64,000 bases of DNA from positions 25,597,232-25,661,231 of the forward strand of contig CM070599.1 in the NCBI GenBank assembly GCA_036346395.1, read 5' to 3'. Under the pieces are notes generated by a model. It had not been told where the DNA came from. It did no database searches and saw nothing but the letters and a program-made list of their open reading frames with translations. Made by a program: the position numbers and the translations under genes. This DNA comes from Hsuehochloa calcarea. Taxonomy: Eukaryota; Streptophyta; Magnoliopsida; Poales; Poaceae. Each line of letters opens with the position of its first letter. Positions within the stretch are counted from its first letter, which is position 1. This document shows, piece by piece, positions 35,467-46,072 of this stretch.

Positions 35467-37148
35467 GTATTTGGAGGCAGCCTCAAGACCTTCTTAGAGA
35501 CCAAAAATTCGTCACGCCCGGTGCCGTGGCTCCAAGGCTTTCGTTTCCTTTCCTACGGAATTGCTGCTGTATTCTACGAGCCTTGAACCAACCATTTCGA
35601 TCAAGTGGGAATAGAGTTTCCAGACCTCGCATTATCACGAGATGTCAGTCACTATTTGACAATCCGAATGATAAGAACAGCGTACCAATGCTAGGGCCCA
35701 TTAGGATCGGAAGATTCACAAACGAACTTTGGAGGATCTGTATTCATTATTCCTGCGAAATCACATTATTATAGACATTACCTCATTGACGGGACTTAAG
35801 AGTTGTATTATTCCGTCCCTGCTGTGATGAAAGCTTGATACTTAACTCTTTTGGAGTGTAGTTCTACTCGGGATTCCCAATTGAGAATACTTAACTCCTC
35901 TCTTATGGTTTGTTTGGATGCTAGAGGCAAAATCTCTAGGGGGCGATTTTGAAGGTATATGGAATCTCCTCAATCTTAGGGAAATTTTTTGCCTTGAAAC
36001 AAAATCTCTGTTGCCGTTTGGGAACAACAGAGATAAAAAATCACCTATGATTATTTTTTCAAAAAATTAAAAAAAAATTGAAAAATTGAAAAACAGTAGC
36101 ACAATTAAACAAATCACATAGTACGTAATAACACAAAAATTTTAGTTTCAATTTCCGATATTAATAGAGCATTTGAGTCGTGGACCCGATACAATCTTCA
36201 GCCGCTTTCGGAGTAAACTATATTTCGCAGGACTAGAATTCAGAAACAAATATATATTTTTCCAGACTAAAATCTGATAAAATTCAAAAACAACTTTAGT
36301 AAACTATAGTTCAAATAGATATTTCGCAGTACCAAAATCCAATGGTGCTAACTGACAGTCCAGCACTAAAGATTTTAGAAACAACGCTACGGCGAATCCG
36401 AAGAAATGCATAAGCCGCCTTCTCTGATTCCATAGAACAAAATGTGGTGATGGCTCCATTTTTAGTTTGTTGTGATGCAGCCACAGGCAATAGAATTAAG
36501 ATCATTAAGACAACATGAAATCTGACAACGAAGTTGACATATACTACTACTTTTCACTTGAGATTTGCTTGGTGTAAAAGATGCTTTGTGCAATCTGGTT
36601 TCAGAAGTATGATGCAGCAGTAGCAGTAGAGAACACAACATTAACGATTTATATGAAGATATTATTATGTGGCCAGGAGGTCAAGAACTATCTCTCTTAA
36701 CATATAGTTGATTTCCTATAGGCTACAACAAACTACAACATCACAAGTTAAAGAGCAAATGCTAGAAAATATAAATAAAATGATGTTTCAGTTCTCCTAG
36801 GTACAACTTAGATGCTACAATGCATAAAACAAATCATCAAACAAAACCAACAATCTCCCCGAGATAGATAACAATCCTGTGGACATGATAAGCACATAAG
36901 CTACACACCCTTCCTAAGCAACCCAAAGCGTTGATCATGAGTTTGTAGTTGCCACTAGGCCTGCTTTGCTCTGGCAAGAATAAGTGGTGTCAATTTTATT
37001 TCCCCTATTGATTGCCTAATCAAGCTTAAGGTTTCGTCATAGAGGACATGCAAAAGAATTTTGACCTTGATTTGTTTGCACATACATCATGATAACCAAT
37101 ACCCAAAATAAACTCAAACCTAGATTTGATTTACTTATTTAGCATGTA
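35467..37148. other. Intergenic DNA between solo LTR C and copia-2
   Basis: Begins with GGAGGCAGCCTCAAGACC, which echoes the GGAGGCAGCCTCTAGCCC left of the LTR. The LTR therefore probably landed inside a small repeat (MITE-like) carrying this motif at both ends. The rest is AT-rich with an A/T run near 36050-36090. I see no credible gene. Confidence 0.4.
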
Positions 37149-37153
37149 TCAAG

Positions 37154-37612
37154 TGATAGATCAGATCTCCTTTGATTGTACGGATCTGGTGTTCTTGGTT
37201 TGGGTTTGAGAGAAACCGAGAGAGAGAGACGGTTACCATCCGAAGTAGATGATGACGAATTGGCCATTGCGGATCGTCCTTGAGATCTGCGCTAGGGCAG
37301 CGACGGTCGGTGGAGAGGGGCGAAGCTCCTCGGCAGTGGCGTGTCCCGGGCGGAGGCGGGCTCTGTGGCGGCGGAGATCCAGCAACCGGTGGTGCTTCCC
37401 GTCGCTTGAGCGCCCCCTCTCAGATCGGATTAGGGTTTGTGTCGGTGGGTTTGTGGCGGCGGCACCGGTCAACCTCGTGGTGCATGCCGCCTGCCCCACC
37501 TCCTTTATAGCGGCGGCGACAGGCCCACCACCATCTTGGTGGCGCCCCGATCGTATGCGATCGAGGTTGGGCATTTGGCCGTTGGGCCAAATGCCCGAGA
37601 TCAACTCTAACA
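37154..37612 (-). repeat. copia-2 left (3') LTR
   Basis: Runs from TGATAGATCAG to CTCTAACA. It carries a minus-strand TATA (CTATAAAGG, about 37502-37510). It retains about 190 bases absent from the right LTR, so the right LTR has suffered deletions. Confidence 0.9.
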
Positions 37613-37623
37613 TTCTCCCCCTT
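37613..37623 (-). promoter_or_regulatory. copia-2 polypurine tract
   Basis: Minus strand AAGGGGGAGAA directly abuts the LTR start TGTTAGAG. In LTR retrotransposons this tract primes plus-strand DNA synthesis. Confidence 0.8.
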
Positions 37624-37799
37624 GATCTCAATCTTTGCTTTATCTTTAATTACTTTTGACTTTACTCATTCCATCACAAATTGGTGCATAGAACGTGTCT
37701 CATCGTCACGGTCAATCGCCGATAGATTCAACAGCTACAATACACCTCTCTTTCTACAAATAGTTACTTTAATCTTTTGGGCCATCTTTTAGTCCGAGA

Positions 37800-40570
37800 A
37801 TCATAGGCTTTCCCTTAAACCCATGCCGGCTATATGTTCTCTGAACACATTGGGTGGTAAGCCTTTAGTAAGCGGATCCGCTAACATCTTTGCGGTACTT
37901 ATATGCTCAAGACTTATAATTTGATCCCGAACTTTATCTTTCACAACATAGTACTTTATGTCAATGTGTTTGGCAAAGACCACTTGACTTATTGTTGTGG
38001 GCATACATTATCGGGTTCATTATCGCGATACAACTTAAGTGGTCTATTGATGTCGCCAACCACTTTTAAACCGGTATGAACTTCTTTAGCGGTTCACCGC
38101 CTCGTAGCCTCATAACATGCTACAAACTCGGCATACATTGTGGACGATGTAGTGACGGTTTGCTTTGAGCTTTTCCACGATATAGCTCCTCCAGCGAGAG
38201 TGAAGACATATCCGGATGTCGACTTTCTATCATCTCCCGCAAAATCGAATCAGATACCCCACTATATGGAGTAAATCGATCTTACGTATGTCATCATGAG
38301 GCCTTTTGTTCCTTGCAAATAACGCAAGATTTTCTTTATCAATTTCAATGTTCTATTCGAGATTGCTCGAATCGCCAAGTAACCCGTAACAAAAGCTAAG
38401 TCGTATGTACACACTTGAGCATACCGTAAGCTTCCGACATTTGAAGCATATGGAACCGCTTTCATTTGATCGATCTCATCTTCGTTCCCCGGGCATTGAA
38501 AATCCCCATATCTCGCCGCCTTGACTATAGGTGCAGTGAAGGACTACATTTATGCATCCCAAATTTCTTTAAGACTTTCTCTATGTATGTCTTTTGTGAT
38601 AGTCCCAATATCCCTTTGTTTCTATCCCTGAATTTGATCCCTAGAACGAACGAAGCTTCACCAAGATCTTTCATATCAAAGTTTGAGGACAAAAACTTCT
38701 TTGTCTCCGATGAGCGACTAACATCACTACTAGCCAAGAGGATATCATCCACATACGTGATTAGGAAGATAAACTTCCCATCTTTAAACTTTGTATAGAC
38801 ACGAGTTGTCCTCTATATTCTCTTTAAACCCAAATTTTCTTATTATCTTGTCAAACTTCAAGTACCACTGTCTTGAAGCTTGCTTTAACCCATAAATCGA
38901 TTTCTTTAGGCGGCATCCCATTCTTTCATTTCCTTCCACGACAAAACCTTTCTTTGTGCCATGTAAACATTTTCCTCCAAATCCCCATTAAGAAATGCCG
39001 CCTTTACATCCATCCGATGTAACTCTAAATCATAATGTGCTACTAATGCCATTATGGTTACAAGGAATCTTTACATGAGACTGAGAAAATGTCTCATTGT
39101 AATCAATCCCTTCTCTTTGTGTAAAGCCTTTTGCCACAAGTCGCGCTTTGTATCTTTCTACATTCCCTTGGGAGTCGAGCTTTGTTTTGTAGACCCATTT
39201 ACAGCCTACTGTTTTGGCTCCTTTAGGAATAATTTCCAAGTCCCAGACTTTATTAGTTTTCATGGACCTCATTTCCTCTTCCATGGCTTCAAGCCATTTT
39301 CGCTTCATGGCTTCTTCAAATGAGGTGGGGTCATCCTCCATTTGAAATTCCTCTGTATGATAAATCGATAATCATCGAAATAGTGATCTTCTTACTCTTT
39401 GAGACCTCCTGAGCCTCCTCATTTGGTACATCTTCATTTGAAATTGCATGTTGCTCCCCCTCATTTGTGGCAATGGGTTCTATAGGATCCTGAAGAACAG
39501 GTTCCTCATTCTCATTCATTGTTGCCACAGGAGGAACAATAACAGGTGCTGGCACCACAGTATCTTGTACCGTTGGTGCAATGGCAAAGCAGTAGTGAGA
39601 AGAGTGGCTCTTGAATCATCTGAGTGGGCACATATACCCGCTTCTCTTCAAGATCAATCTCTCGAGCTACCATGCTCCCCTCATTATTTCATCCTCTAAG
39701 AAGGCAGCGTGTCTCGTTTCTACAAACTTTGTATATCCTGTCGGGCAAGAGAAACGAAACCTTTTGACTTTCTGGGGTAGCCAATGAAATGACAACTTCG
39801 CTTTGGGATCTAGCTTCCCAAGGTTTGGGTTAAATATTTTAGCCTCAGGGACTCCCCACACACGTAAGTGGTTTAGTGAGGAACTCTTCACATCCACAAC
39901 TCGTACGGTGTTTTGGGCACCGACTTACTAGGCACTCTATTGAGAATATGAATGGCGGTTTTTAACGCCTCCATCCATAAACTCAATGGGAGTGTGGAGT
40001 AGCTCATCATGCTTCGCACCATATCCATCAGGGTACGGTTGCGTCTTTCAGCTACTCCATTTTGTTGAGGTTCGCCCGGTGTAGAATACTGGGCTACTAT
40101 GCCATTTTCCTGTAAAAACCTCGCAAAAGGTCCAGGAACTTGTCCATATGGAGTATGTCGACCGTAGTACTCCCCCCCACGATCAGATCGAACTATCTTA
40201 ATCTTTAAATCGTGTTGGTTTTCAACTTCAGCCTTAAATATTTTGAATTTATCCAAGGCTTCATTTCTTTCTTTGATTGGATAAATATATCCATAACAGA
40301 GTAGTCATCTGTGAATGTTATGAACGAGTCATAACCATCCACACTTTTCACAGAAAAGGACCACAAATGTGCGTGTGAACAATTTGTAGAACTCTGTGCT
40401 TCTTTTGCGCCTTTCTTAATTTTCTTTACATATTTTCCTTTAATGCATTCTCTGCATTGTTCTAAGTCTGAGAACTCTAATAGAGGAAGAATTTCATTCT
40501 TAACTAGTCTTTCTATTCTCCCCCTCGAAATATGGCCTAAACGACAGTGCCATAATTTCGACGATTCATT
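37800..40570 (-). pseudogene. copia-2 pol: integrase, reverse transcriptase, RNase H, broken
   Basis: The pre-integrase module lies at 40570-40430 (KLWHCRLGHISRGRIERLV, then CRECIKGKY). The integrase core is at 40256-39888 (IVRSDRGGEYYG, STPGEPQQNGVAERRNRTL) and continues at 39897-39667. RT begins at 39341 (WLEAMEEEMRSMKTNKVWDL, KARLVAKGFTQREGIDYNET). Its catalytic YVDD is intact near 38755-38744 (YVDDILLASSDVSRSSE, MKDLGEASFVLGIKF). RNase H is at 38465-37801, with the usual copia end ADPLTKGLPPNVFREHIAGMG. Several frameshifts separate these blocks. Integrase DRGGEY and RT YVDD show that key residues survived while frames were lost. Confidence 0.88.
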
Positions 40571-40674
40571 ATGAGTTCTCTTTAAACTTTACATTTACAT
40601 TCGTGAGACGAGGATTCTTTCACTTTCGCACGCGACGTTCCCATTATCGCATCGACATTCACATCATCACACAA

Positions 40675-40703
40675 TTGATTTACTTATTTAGCATGTATCA
40701 AGT
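40675..40703. repeat. Copy of the copia-2 target site inside copia-2
   Basis: These 29 bases are identical to 37126-37154, which is the host sequence immediately left of copia-2 including its TSD. The match continues for a few bases into sequence resembling the right flank (TCAAGTTCA at 42356). On the minus strand it interrupts the pre-integrase coding sequence after a SLELANGSNLLL-like stretch, at a place where sequence expected in this family is missing. Confidence 0.85.
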
Positions 40704-42077
40704 TCAAGTAAAAGATTGGAGCCATTAGCTAACTCTAATGAAAGATCGCCATGACTTCAACCGCTGACTCCATTTGCGACTTTAATGCATCTTTCGTTTC
40801 TTTGCGTAGTCCTCGTCGAGCGGAATCCTCAGAAGGAATTAGCAACATGAGCAGTTGCTCTGAGTCAATCCACCAAGTGGATTTGAATATTGCACATACA
40901 AGCATTCATTTATGAAGGTAATAATGTTCTCACCTTTCTTTGCCATTATCATCTTTAAGTAATCGTCAGCAGTTCTTCTTGTAGTGTCGTGTTCTCTTAT
41001 TCCACCGCCACCACGAATACCTTTACATCAAAGGTACAAGGGTATTCTGTGATGAGATGTCACGATCGGCGATTGAGCCCACAATTGCGAGCTCAATCGT
41101 GTTCTTTATCACACCATACATTTCTTGTTGGTGTGGTCCATTCTTATGCTCTAAGTCATAAGACATTCTCTCGATACAACCCATCAAGTTGTATCCTCAC
41201 GAAAATTTAGTTCAAATAAAGTGAGAACGAAACATGAAAATTATATGCCTTATTTCCAACGTTGGTCAAAAATCGACATACAATTAAATCAATTTTATCT
41301 ATACATTAAAACTATATCACCGTTGGTAAGTAAATAGAAACAATGCATAAAAAATATCAATTAAAATTATAATCTCGTTATTATCAACTTTAGTGGAAAA
41401 TAACAATATCATAATTCACAATAAATTCTTAAAACATTAAATTCTCTCGTTGGTTCGAATTTAATTAAAAGAATTAATCAACATTAACTTTTGCAGCGGA
41501 AACAATAAAATATTCAATAATTCATTCTCAGAAGCATTATAACTATACACATTTAATCTACGAAAAATAACACGTTGGTGCAAAATTTACGAGATTTTAT
41601 ACAATTTTCTATTGAAATTGAATCAAAAATATACGAAAATAAATTAAAATCAATTTTGAGAGATTTTATGTTCATTCGCCCATTTGCATGCTTTCGGCCC
41701 GATGGATCCGCGATCGCTCGATCTCAACCGAGGCGCGGGCGTCTCGCCAAAACCCTAACCCATTTTTCCTCCCTCTCTCTCTCCGGAAGAAGAAAACGGA
41801 GAAGCCGAAGAGCCCGGCCGCCAGGCCTCTACGGCCGTCGCGGCGCGCTCTCGAGAGGAGGGAGCGTCGCCGTCGAGGTTCCTTGGCGGCGCTTCTTTCA
41901 CGCTTGGGACGCTCTCTCGGGAGCCGGTTTTGGAGCGATTTGAACCGTAAGACCCGATCTAGACAGATCTAGGGTTTGGGTTGGCCGGTTCTTTTCTTTC
42001 TTTTCTAGGGTTTCCCCTTCTTAGGGTTTCGGGTTCTTTCTGTTTGTTTTTCTTTTGAATCTTTGCCGTTCTATTAC

Positions 42078-42089
42078 GGCTCGATACCA
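42078..42089 (-). promoter_or_regulatory. copia-2 primer-binding site
   Basis: Minus strand TGGTATCGAGCC lies directly beside the right LTR. It resembles the TGGTATCAGAGC site complementary to initiator methionine tRNA that most plant LTR elements use, with one base missing. Confidence 0.8.
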
Positions 42090-42355
42090 TCGATCTCCTT
42101 TGATTGTACGGATCCGATCCTCTGCGCTAGGCGGCGGACGGTCGGTGGAGAGGCGGCTCTCGGCGATGGCGTGTCCCAAGCGAGGCGGGCTCTGGCGGCG
42201 GAGATCCGAAGCCGATTAGGGTTTGTGTCCGGCTCTCGTGGTCCATGCGCCCGGCCCACCTCCTTTATAGCGGGGCCCCCACCACCATCTTGGATCGGCG
42301 CGATCGAGGTTGGGCATTTGGCCGTTGGGCCAAATGCCCGAGATCAACTCTAACA
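42090..42355 (-). repeat. copia-2 right (5') LTR, internally deleted
   Basis: Ends GATCAACTCTAACA, then the TSD TCAAG. Shares GTACGGATC, ACGGTCGGTGGAGAGG, CTTTATAGCG and GCATTTGGCCGTTGGGCC with the left LTR but lacks several blocks. TATA on the minus strand at about 42262-42270. Confidence 0.9.
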
Positions 42356-42369
42356 TCAAGTTCACGGGG

Positions 42370-42447
42370 TTAGTGAACTGAGACCATATGGATGAGGCCC
42401 CGTGCCATCGGATCCTTGATAGCCCTCTGAGCAAGGGGCCCATTGAT
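42370..42447 (-). pseudogene. Ribosomal protein S25-like exon fragment
   Basis: Minus strand 42447-42370 reads INGPLAQRAIKDPMARGLIH then MVSVH and a stop. Plant cytosolic S25 has the closely similar INGSLARRAIKDLMARG with IRMVS, followed by SSQQIYTRATNT. The exon is preceded by a good splice acceptor (minus TTGCCTTGCAG, 42457-42448). The normal C-terminus is missing: a stop follows VH and the sequence then diverges, only 10 bases from the copia-2 insertion point. No other S25 exon is visible nearby. It is best read as a captured or relic gene fragment. Identification is from motif memory. Confidence 0.55.
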
Positions 42448-42457
42448 CTGCAAGGCA

Positions 42458-43384
42458 ATGAGCAAAATAGTTTTAATTTCACAGCGACAAAAGGAATAAG
42501 TTACAAAAATATAGAAATTGGTACAAGCCAATTAAACCAAAGGATTCCACTATATTATACAAAGACAGCGGAAGTCATAAAAATAGGAAACAAGGGATTG
42601 ATCTATATCATGCCAACTTAATTACAAATGAAACTCTGCAAACATCGTCTAGAACAAACACTGACTGTTACTATGAACAATCCGCAAAACATGGTTGGAT
42701 GGGCAATGAATGCATGTTTACATGAACATGATTGGATATCAACACAGTGAAATCTACATCGGCTTACAAGGAGTAATTTTAAAAATAGAACCAACACACC
42801 ATCGTAGTAGATATGATGAAATATCCATTTCCATTAGAAACCTCAGCTATTGGAATTAATATACTGCATGACTTTCAAAAGCTGTACATGTACAATATGC
42901 ATGAAAGGGGACAGATCACTAATACATTTGGAGAGTACTATATCAACATCCTTACAAACAATTGCACAATTGATTATTATGGCATGTTAGTAATTGTTCT
43001 AGAGAACTACAAATCAAAGAACCTATAGACCCGATGCCAACGCAGGAGAAATCATGTGAACTAAAGAAATTGAGCAAAGCAAAGACCAACTAAGTTGCCC
43101 TGAAGATGACATTCTAAGTTGCATATTCATCAATCATCTGCATTGAATACATATACACAAAAGGGAAATTGTGTTGTCACACTCGCAGTAGACCAATCAA
43201 AAACTACAATTGGAAACAACTCACAGCTAATATAGGAGAAACAATCTAATATACAAAAAGCGCAAACCAACTCACACCACATTCGAATCGCGATCTGAAC
43301 TAGAAACTTGAAGCCCCACTGCATCGCGTCGGCCAAATCAGATCTAGGAACGGGAGGGCGGATCGGATCTAGGCTAGGGGAGGC
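42458..43384. other. AT-rich DNA beside the S25-like fragment
   Basis: Could be intron of the fragment's parent gene, but no upstream S25 exon is recognisable. A short GACAGCGGAAGTC stretch near 42566 resembles chromovirus LTR sequence only weakly. Confidence 0.4.
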
Positions 43385-43666
43385 GTGACGAGGTACCATA
43401 CCAATCCGCGAGGCCGACTTGGTCCTCGTAGACGGCGTCGCCATCTCGGAAGAGATTCGGATTCGAGCTCCGATCTCACGTCGGCGGGAGTCATCGAGGA
43501 GTTGGGAGTTGTTTCGGTAGGAGGAGGAGAGGAAGGACTTCACCGGCGAGTTCCCGTCGCCGGAGTGGGAGGAGGATGAACGCGGTGGAGGCGACGGTTG
43601 GCAGGAAGGCCAGACTCGAGAGCAACGAGGAGAAAGAATCAGACCTGAGGAGATGTCGATTTTCAA
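43385..43666 (-). other. GC-rich gene-like segment, unidentified
   Basis: On the minus strand this stretch has the composition of a grass 5' exon. The frame includes SHSGDGNSPVKSFLSSSYR and SEMATPSTRTKSASRIG. It is followed by GTATGG (about 43400), a possible splice donor, after which composition turns AT-rich. I do not recognise the protein. With the S25-like exon it suggests a patchwork of gene fragments, as found in Pack-MULEs or Helitrons, but I see no element ends that would prove it. Confidence 0.35.
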
Positions 43667-43718
43667 CCCCGTTGATTAAGCTGGGTTGTGCTGAAAATTC
43701 CCCATCCCGGTGTCACCC

Positions 43719-43807
43719 AAACAGCTTCTCAATCGATTCTCGTGGAGCCGTACAAAACACCCTAATTCTCAAAACCGCTAGATTCGGCTTCTCGCGAGAA
43801 GCTGTTT
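43719..43807. mobile_element. Small inverted-repeat element (MITE-like)
   Basis: The 12-base ends AAACAGCTTCTC (43719-43730) and GAGAAGCTGTTT (43796-43807) are perfect inverted repeats around an 89-base unit. Internal AGCTTCTCGCGAGAAGC-type motifs make it fold back. The AGCTTCTC core is common in grass MITEs. No clear target duplication is visible. Confidence 0.6.
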
Positions 43808-43869
43808 CAAAATGAACTAGCAACGAGAAGTAGCCTCCCAGCAGATTCACGTGAGAATCCAACCTTCAG

Positions 43870-44470
43870 AAATAAAAATACCCTTTAAAGTTGAAGGTTT
43901 TTATCCGCAAATGCCACTGAGTTACACAAATACAATTGAAATATTACACCCAGGGGTGACACGGTCTATTTGCCTCTAATCTTTCCTCATATGGTTTTTG
44001 AAGATAACCTACCAGCCAAACGGTTTCAACAGACAGCTCCAGATTATCAGATAAGTGGACTCTCAGATAATCAAAATCAGAATCTGAAAAATAAAAATAT
44101 AAAATTGTACCAAATATGATCTGAGCTTTCCAAATTTGTGGAGTCTAGCTCCTTTCTACGTTATCAAGGCTCCTTTTCGAACGTGGAAACTTTTCTTGAT
44201 TATGGCAAAAACTAAACGTTTTTTTCCTGTAAAATTCCTGGATTTCAAGCGGGCACTAAAATTTTAGCATTGAGATGCCGAAAGCCGAACCTGATAAGCC
44301 AAGCACAGCACAATTTCGTACACACTTCACAGCTACCTGGGGCGTGATTTTCCGGTCAATATAGGAAATGACGGCGAAAAGGGGAAGCAGGCGCAGGTAA
44401 CAGACAGGGCAAAGCGAGGGGGGATGCACTGCACGTTCCGTTCCGTTCCATTCCACAACCACGGCCTTCT
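43870..44470. other. Distal upstream region of the dehydratase gene
   Basis: AT-rich DNA that becomes mixed in composition after about 44330. No coding region is supported. It may contain distal promoter elements, but I see none I would name. Confidence 0.45.
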
Positions 44471-44479
44471 GTTGGGTTT

Positions 44480-44642
44480 GGTTGGTGGTGATTGGTGAAG
44501 AGGCGAAGATATATTTGACGCTGACCCAACCAACCCCTCCCTGCTCCCGAGTCCAGAAGGCCCAGGCTTCCCCACCGCACCACCAACCCCCTAGAACTCC
44601 CAAGTCTCGAACCCAAACCAAACCCGATCGCCGCAACCTACC
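44480..44642 (+). promoter_or_regulatory. Cluster of four MYB-type AC elements
   Basis: ACCAACC (AC-II) occurs at 44529-44535 and 44582-44588, and its complement GGTTGGT at 44480-44486. ACCTACC (AC-I) lies at 44636-44642, directly before the TATA box. These motifs are the binding sites of R2R3-MYB factors that activate lignin and phenylpropanoid genes. Four within 163 bases of the TATA box upstream of a phenylalanine-forming enzyme is a coherent arrangement. Function is inferred from the motif only. Confidence 0.65.
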
Positions 44643-44649
44643 ATATATA
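44643..44649 (+). promoter_or_regulatory. TATA box of the dehydratase gene
   Basis: ATATATA in the context CCATATATACCC, about 155 bases before the start codon. This allows a 5' untranslated region of roughly 120-130 bases. It is the only good TATA motif in the GC-rich proximal promoter. Confidence 0.7.
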
Positions 44650-44803
44650 CCCTTCCACCCGCCCATTCCCTTCTCAGCTTCTCGCTCTGAAGCTTCAACT
44701 ACCAGGTTTAGTTTTCTCGTTACCTATAGCTACCCGGCACGGTTAGTTTCACCAGACAAAGAAGCCAAGAAACGGAGGAAGACGAGAGCTAATTGGTGCG
44801 GTC

Positions 44804-46072
44804 ATGGCTACAGCGAGTTTGATCAAGGCGCCCATTGGGCAGAATCCTAGGCTGTTGTGCCACGCCCCGGGGAGGGGCGGTGGCGTGGTCAGGTGCTCGC
44901 TGCAGGGCGCGGTGGTCGGCGGCCGCACGGAGTGGCAGAGCAACTGCGCGGTGCTGTCCAGCAAGGTGGCCGCGCTCGGCTCCCACTCCATCGACGGCCA
45001 GGTCGCGGCGCCGGCGCCGCCTAATGGGGCGGTCCTGGACTTGGTCCCTGTGAACAGTATTAATGGCGGCGCCAAGAACCTGCCGCAGCCGCTGCGGATC
45101 TCGGACCTGTCCCCGGCGCCGATGCACGGGTCGCAGCTGCGCGTGGCGTACCAGGGCGTGCCGGGGGCGTACAGCGAGAAGGCGGCCGGGAAAGCGTACC
45201 CGGGCAGTGACGCCATCCCCTGCGACCAGTTCGAGGTGGCGTTCCAGGCCGTGGAGCTCTGGATCGCGGACCGCGCCGTGCTCCCCGTGGAGAACTCGCT
45301 GGGCGGCAGCATCCACCGCAACTACGACCTCCTGCTCCGGCACCGCCTCCACATCGTCGGTGAGGTGCAGCTCCCCGTGCACCACTGCCTCCTCGCGCTC
45401 CCGGGGGTGCGCAAGGAGTGCCTCACCCGCGTCATCAGCCACCCGCAGGCGCTGGCGCAGTGCGAGCACACGCTCACCCGCATGGGCCTCAACGTCGTCC
45501 GCGAGGCCTTCGACGACACCGCCGGCGCCGCCGAGTACGTGGCCGCCAACGGCCTCCGCGACACGGCCGCCATCGCGTCCTCCCGCGCCGCCGAGCTGTA
45601 CGGGATGGAGGTTCTCGCCGACGGCATCCAGGACGACTGCGGCAACGTGACGCGGTTCGTGATGCTGGCGCGGGAGCCCATCGTGCCCCGCACGGACCGG
45701 CCGTTCAAGACCAGCATCGTGTTCGCGCACGACAAGGAGGGCACCTCCGTGCTCTTCAAGGTGCTGTCCGCCTTCGCCTTCCGCGACATCAGCCTCACCA
45801 AGATCGAGAGCCGGCCGCACCGCCACCGCCCCATCCGCCTCGTCGACGACGCCAACGTCGGCACCGCCAAGCACTTCGAGTACATGTTCTACGTCGACTT
45901 CCAGGCCTCCCTCGCCGAGCCGCGCGCGCAGAACGCGCTCGCCGAGGTGCAGGAGTTCACCTCATTCTTGCGGGTGCTCGGGAGCTACCCAATGGACATG
46001 ACCCCCATGACCGCCGGCTCCTCGTCCACCATTACCTCATCCGATTCCTCGCCGCCGCCTTCCTCTTCTTGA
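44804..46072 (+). CDS. ADT: Arogenate dehydratase/prephenate dehydratase, plastid, 422 aa
   Basis: This enzyme converts arogenate (and possibly prephenate) to phenylalanine (or phenylpyruvate) in the plastid, the last step of plant phenylalanine synthesis. Residues 1 to about 100 look like a transit peptide (basic and Ala/Gly-rich, few acids, with a VRCS motif at 29-32). The catalytic PDT domain spans about 112-290: RVAYQGVPGAYSEKAAGKAY, LPVENSLGGSI (160-170), ISHPQALAQC, and the signature NVTRFVML (281-288) with the essential Thr-Arg-Phe. The regulatory ACT domain spans about 303-397, with LTKIESRP (331-338), HFEYMFYVDF and FLRVLGSYPMDM. Length and domain order are normal for the family. The frame is intronless and very rich in G/C at third positions, unlike all surrounding DNA. 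The start is the first ATG after the TATA box. Alanine at 323 (VLSAFAF) lies in the stretch reported to influence prephenate use in plant enzymes, so dual activity is possible. Confidence 0.96.
   Translation: MATASLIKAPIGQNPRLLCHAPGRGGGVVRCSLQGAVVGGRTEWQSNCAVLSSKVAALGSHSIDGQVAAPAPPNGAVLDLVPVNSINGGAKNLPQPLRISDLSPAPMHGSQLRVAYQGVPGAYSEKAAGKAYPGSDAIPCDQFEVAFQAVELWIADRAVLPVENSLGGSIHRNYDLLLRHRLHIVGEVQLPVHHCLLALPGVRKECLTRVISHPQALAQCEHTLTRMGLNVVREAFDDTAGAAEYVAANGLRDTAAIASSRAAELYGMEVLADGIQDDCGNVTRFVMLAREPIVPRTDRPFKTSIVFAHDKEGTSVLFKVLSAFAFRDISLTKIESRPHRHRPIRLVDDANVGTAKHFEYMFYVDFQASLAEPRAQNALAEVQEFTSFLRVLGSYPMDMTPMTAGSSSTITSSDSSPPPSSS

Larger units (their letters stand above)
37154..42355 (-). mobile_element. 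Full-length Ty1/copia retrotransposon 'copia-2'
   Basis: The TSD TCAAG is exact on both sides (37149-37153 and 42356-42360). The left LTR is 459 bases (37154-37612) and the right LTR 266 (42090-42355). The primer-binding site (minus TGGTATCGAGCC, 42078-42089) touches the right LTR and the polypurine tract (minus AAGGGGGAGAA, 37613-37623) touches the left LTR. Pol pieces follow in copia order on the minus strand. The internal region is shortened by deletions, one of them at 40675-40703. It belongs to a different copia family from copia-1 and copia-3. Confidence 0.95.

Noticed and set aside
35517..35780. Possible organelle-derived or host coding insert
   Set aside because: The plus-strand frame (from 35526) gives no recognisable protein and I could not match it to any organelle gene with confidence.
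44789..45885. Minus-strand frame of 361 codons opposite the dehydratase gene, and Arg-rich plus frames inside it
   Set aside because: Shadows of a gene with very high third-position GC. Only the 422-residue frame carries family motifs.
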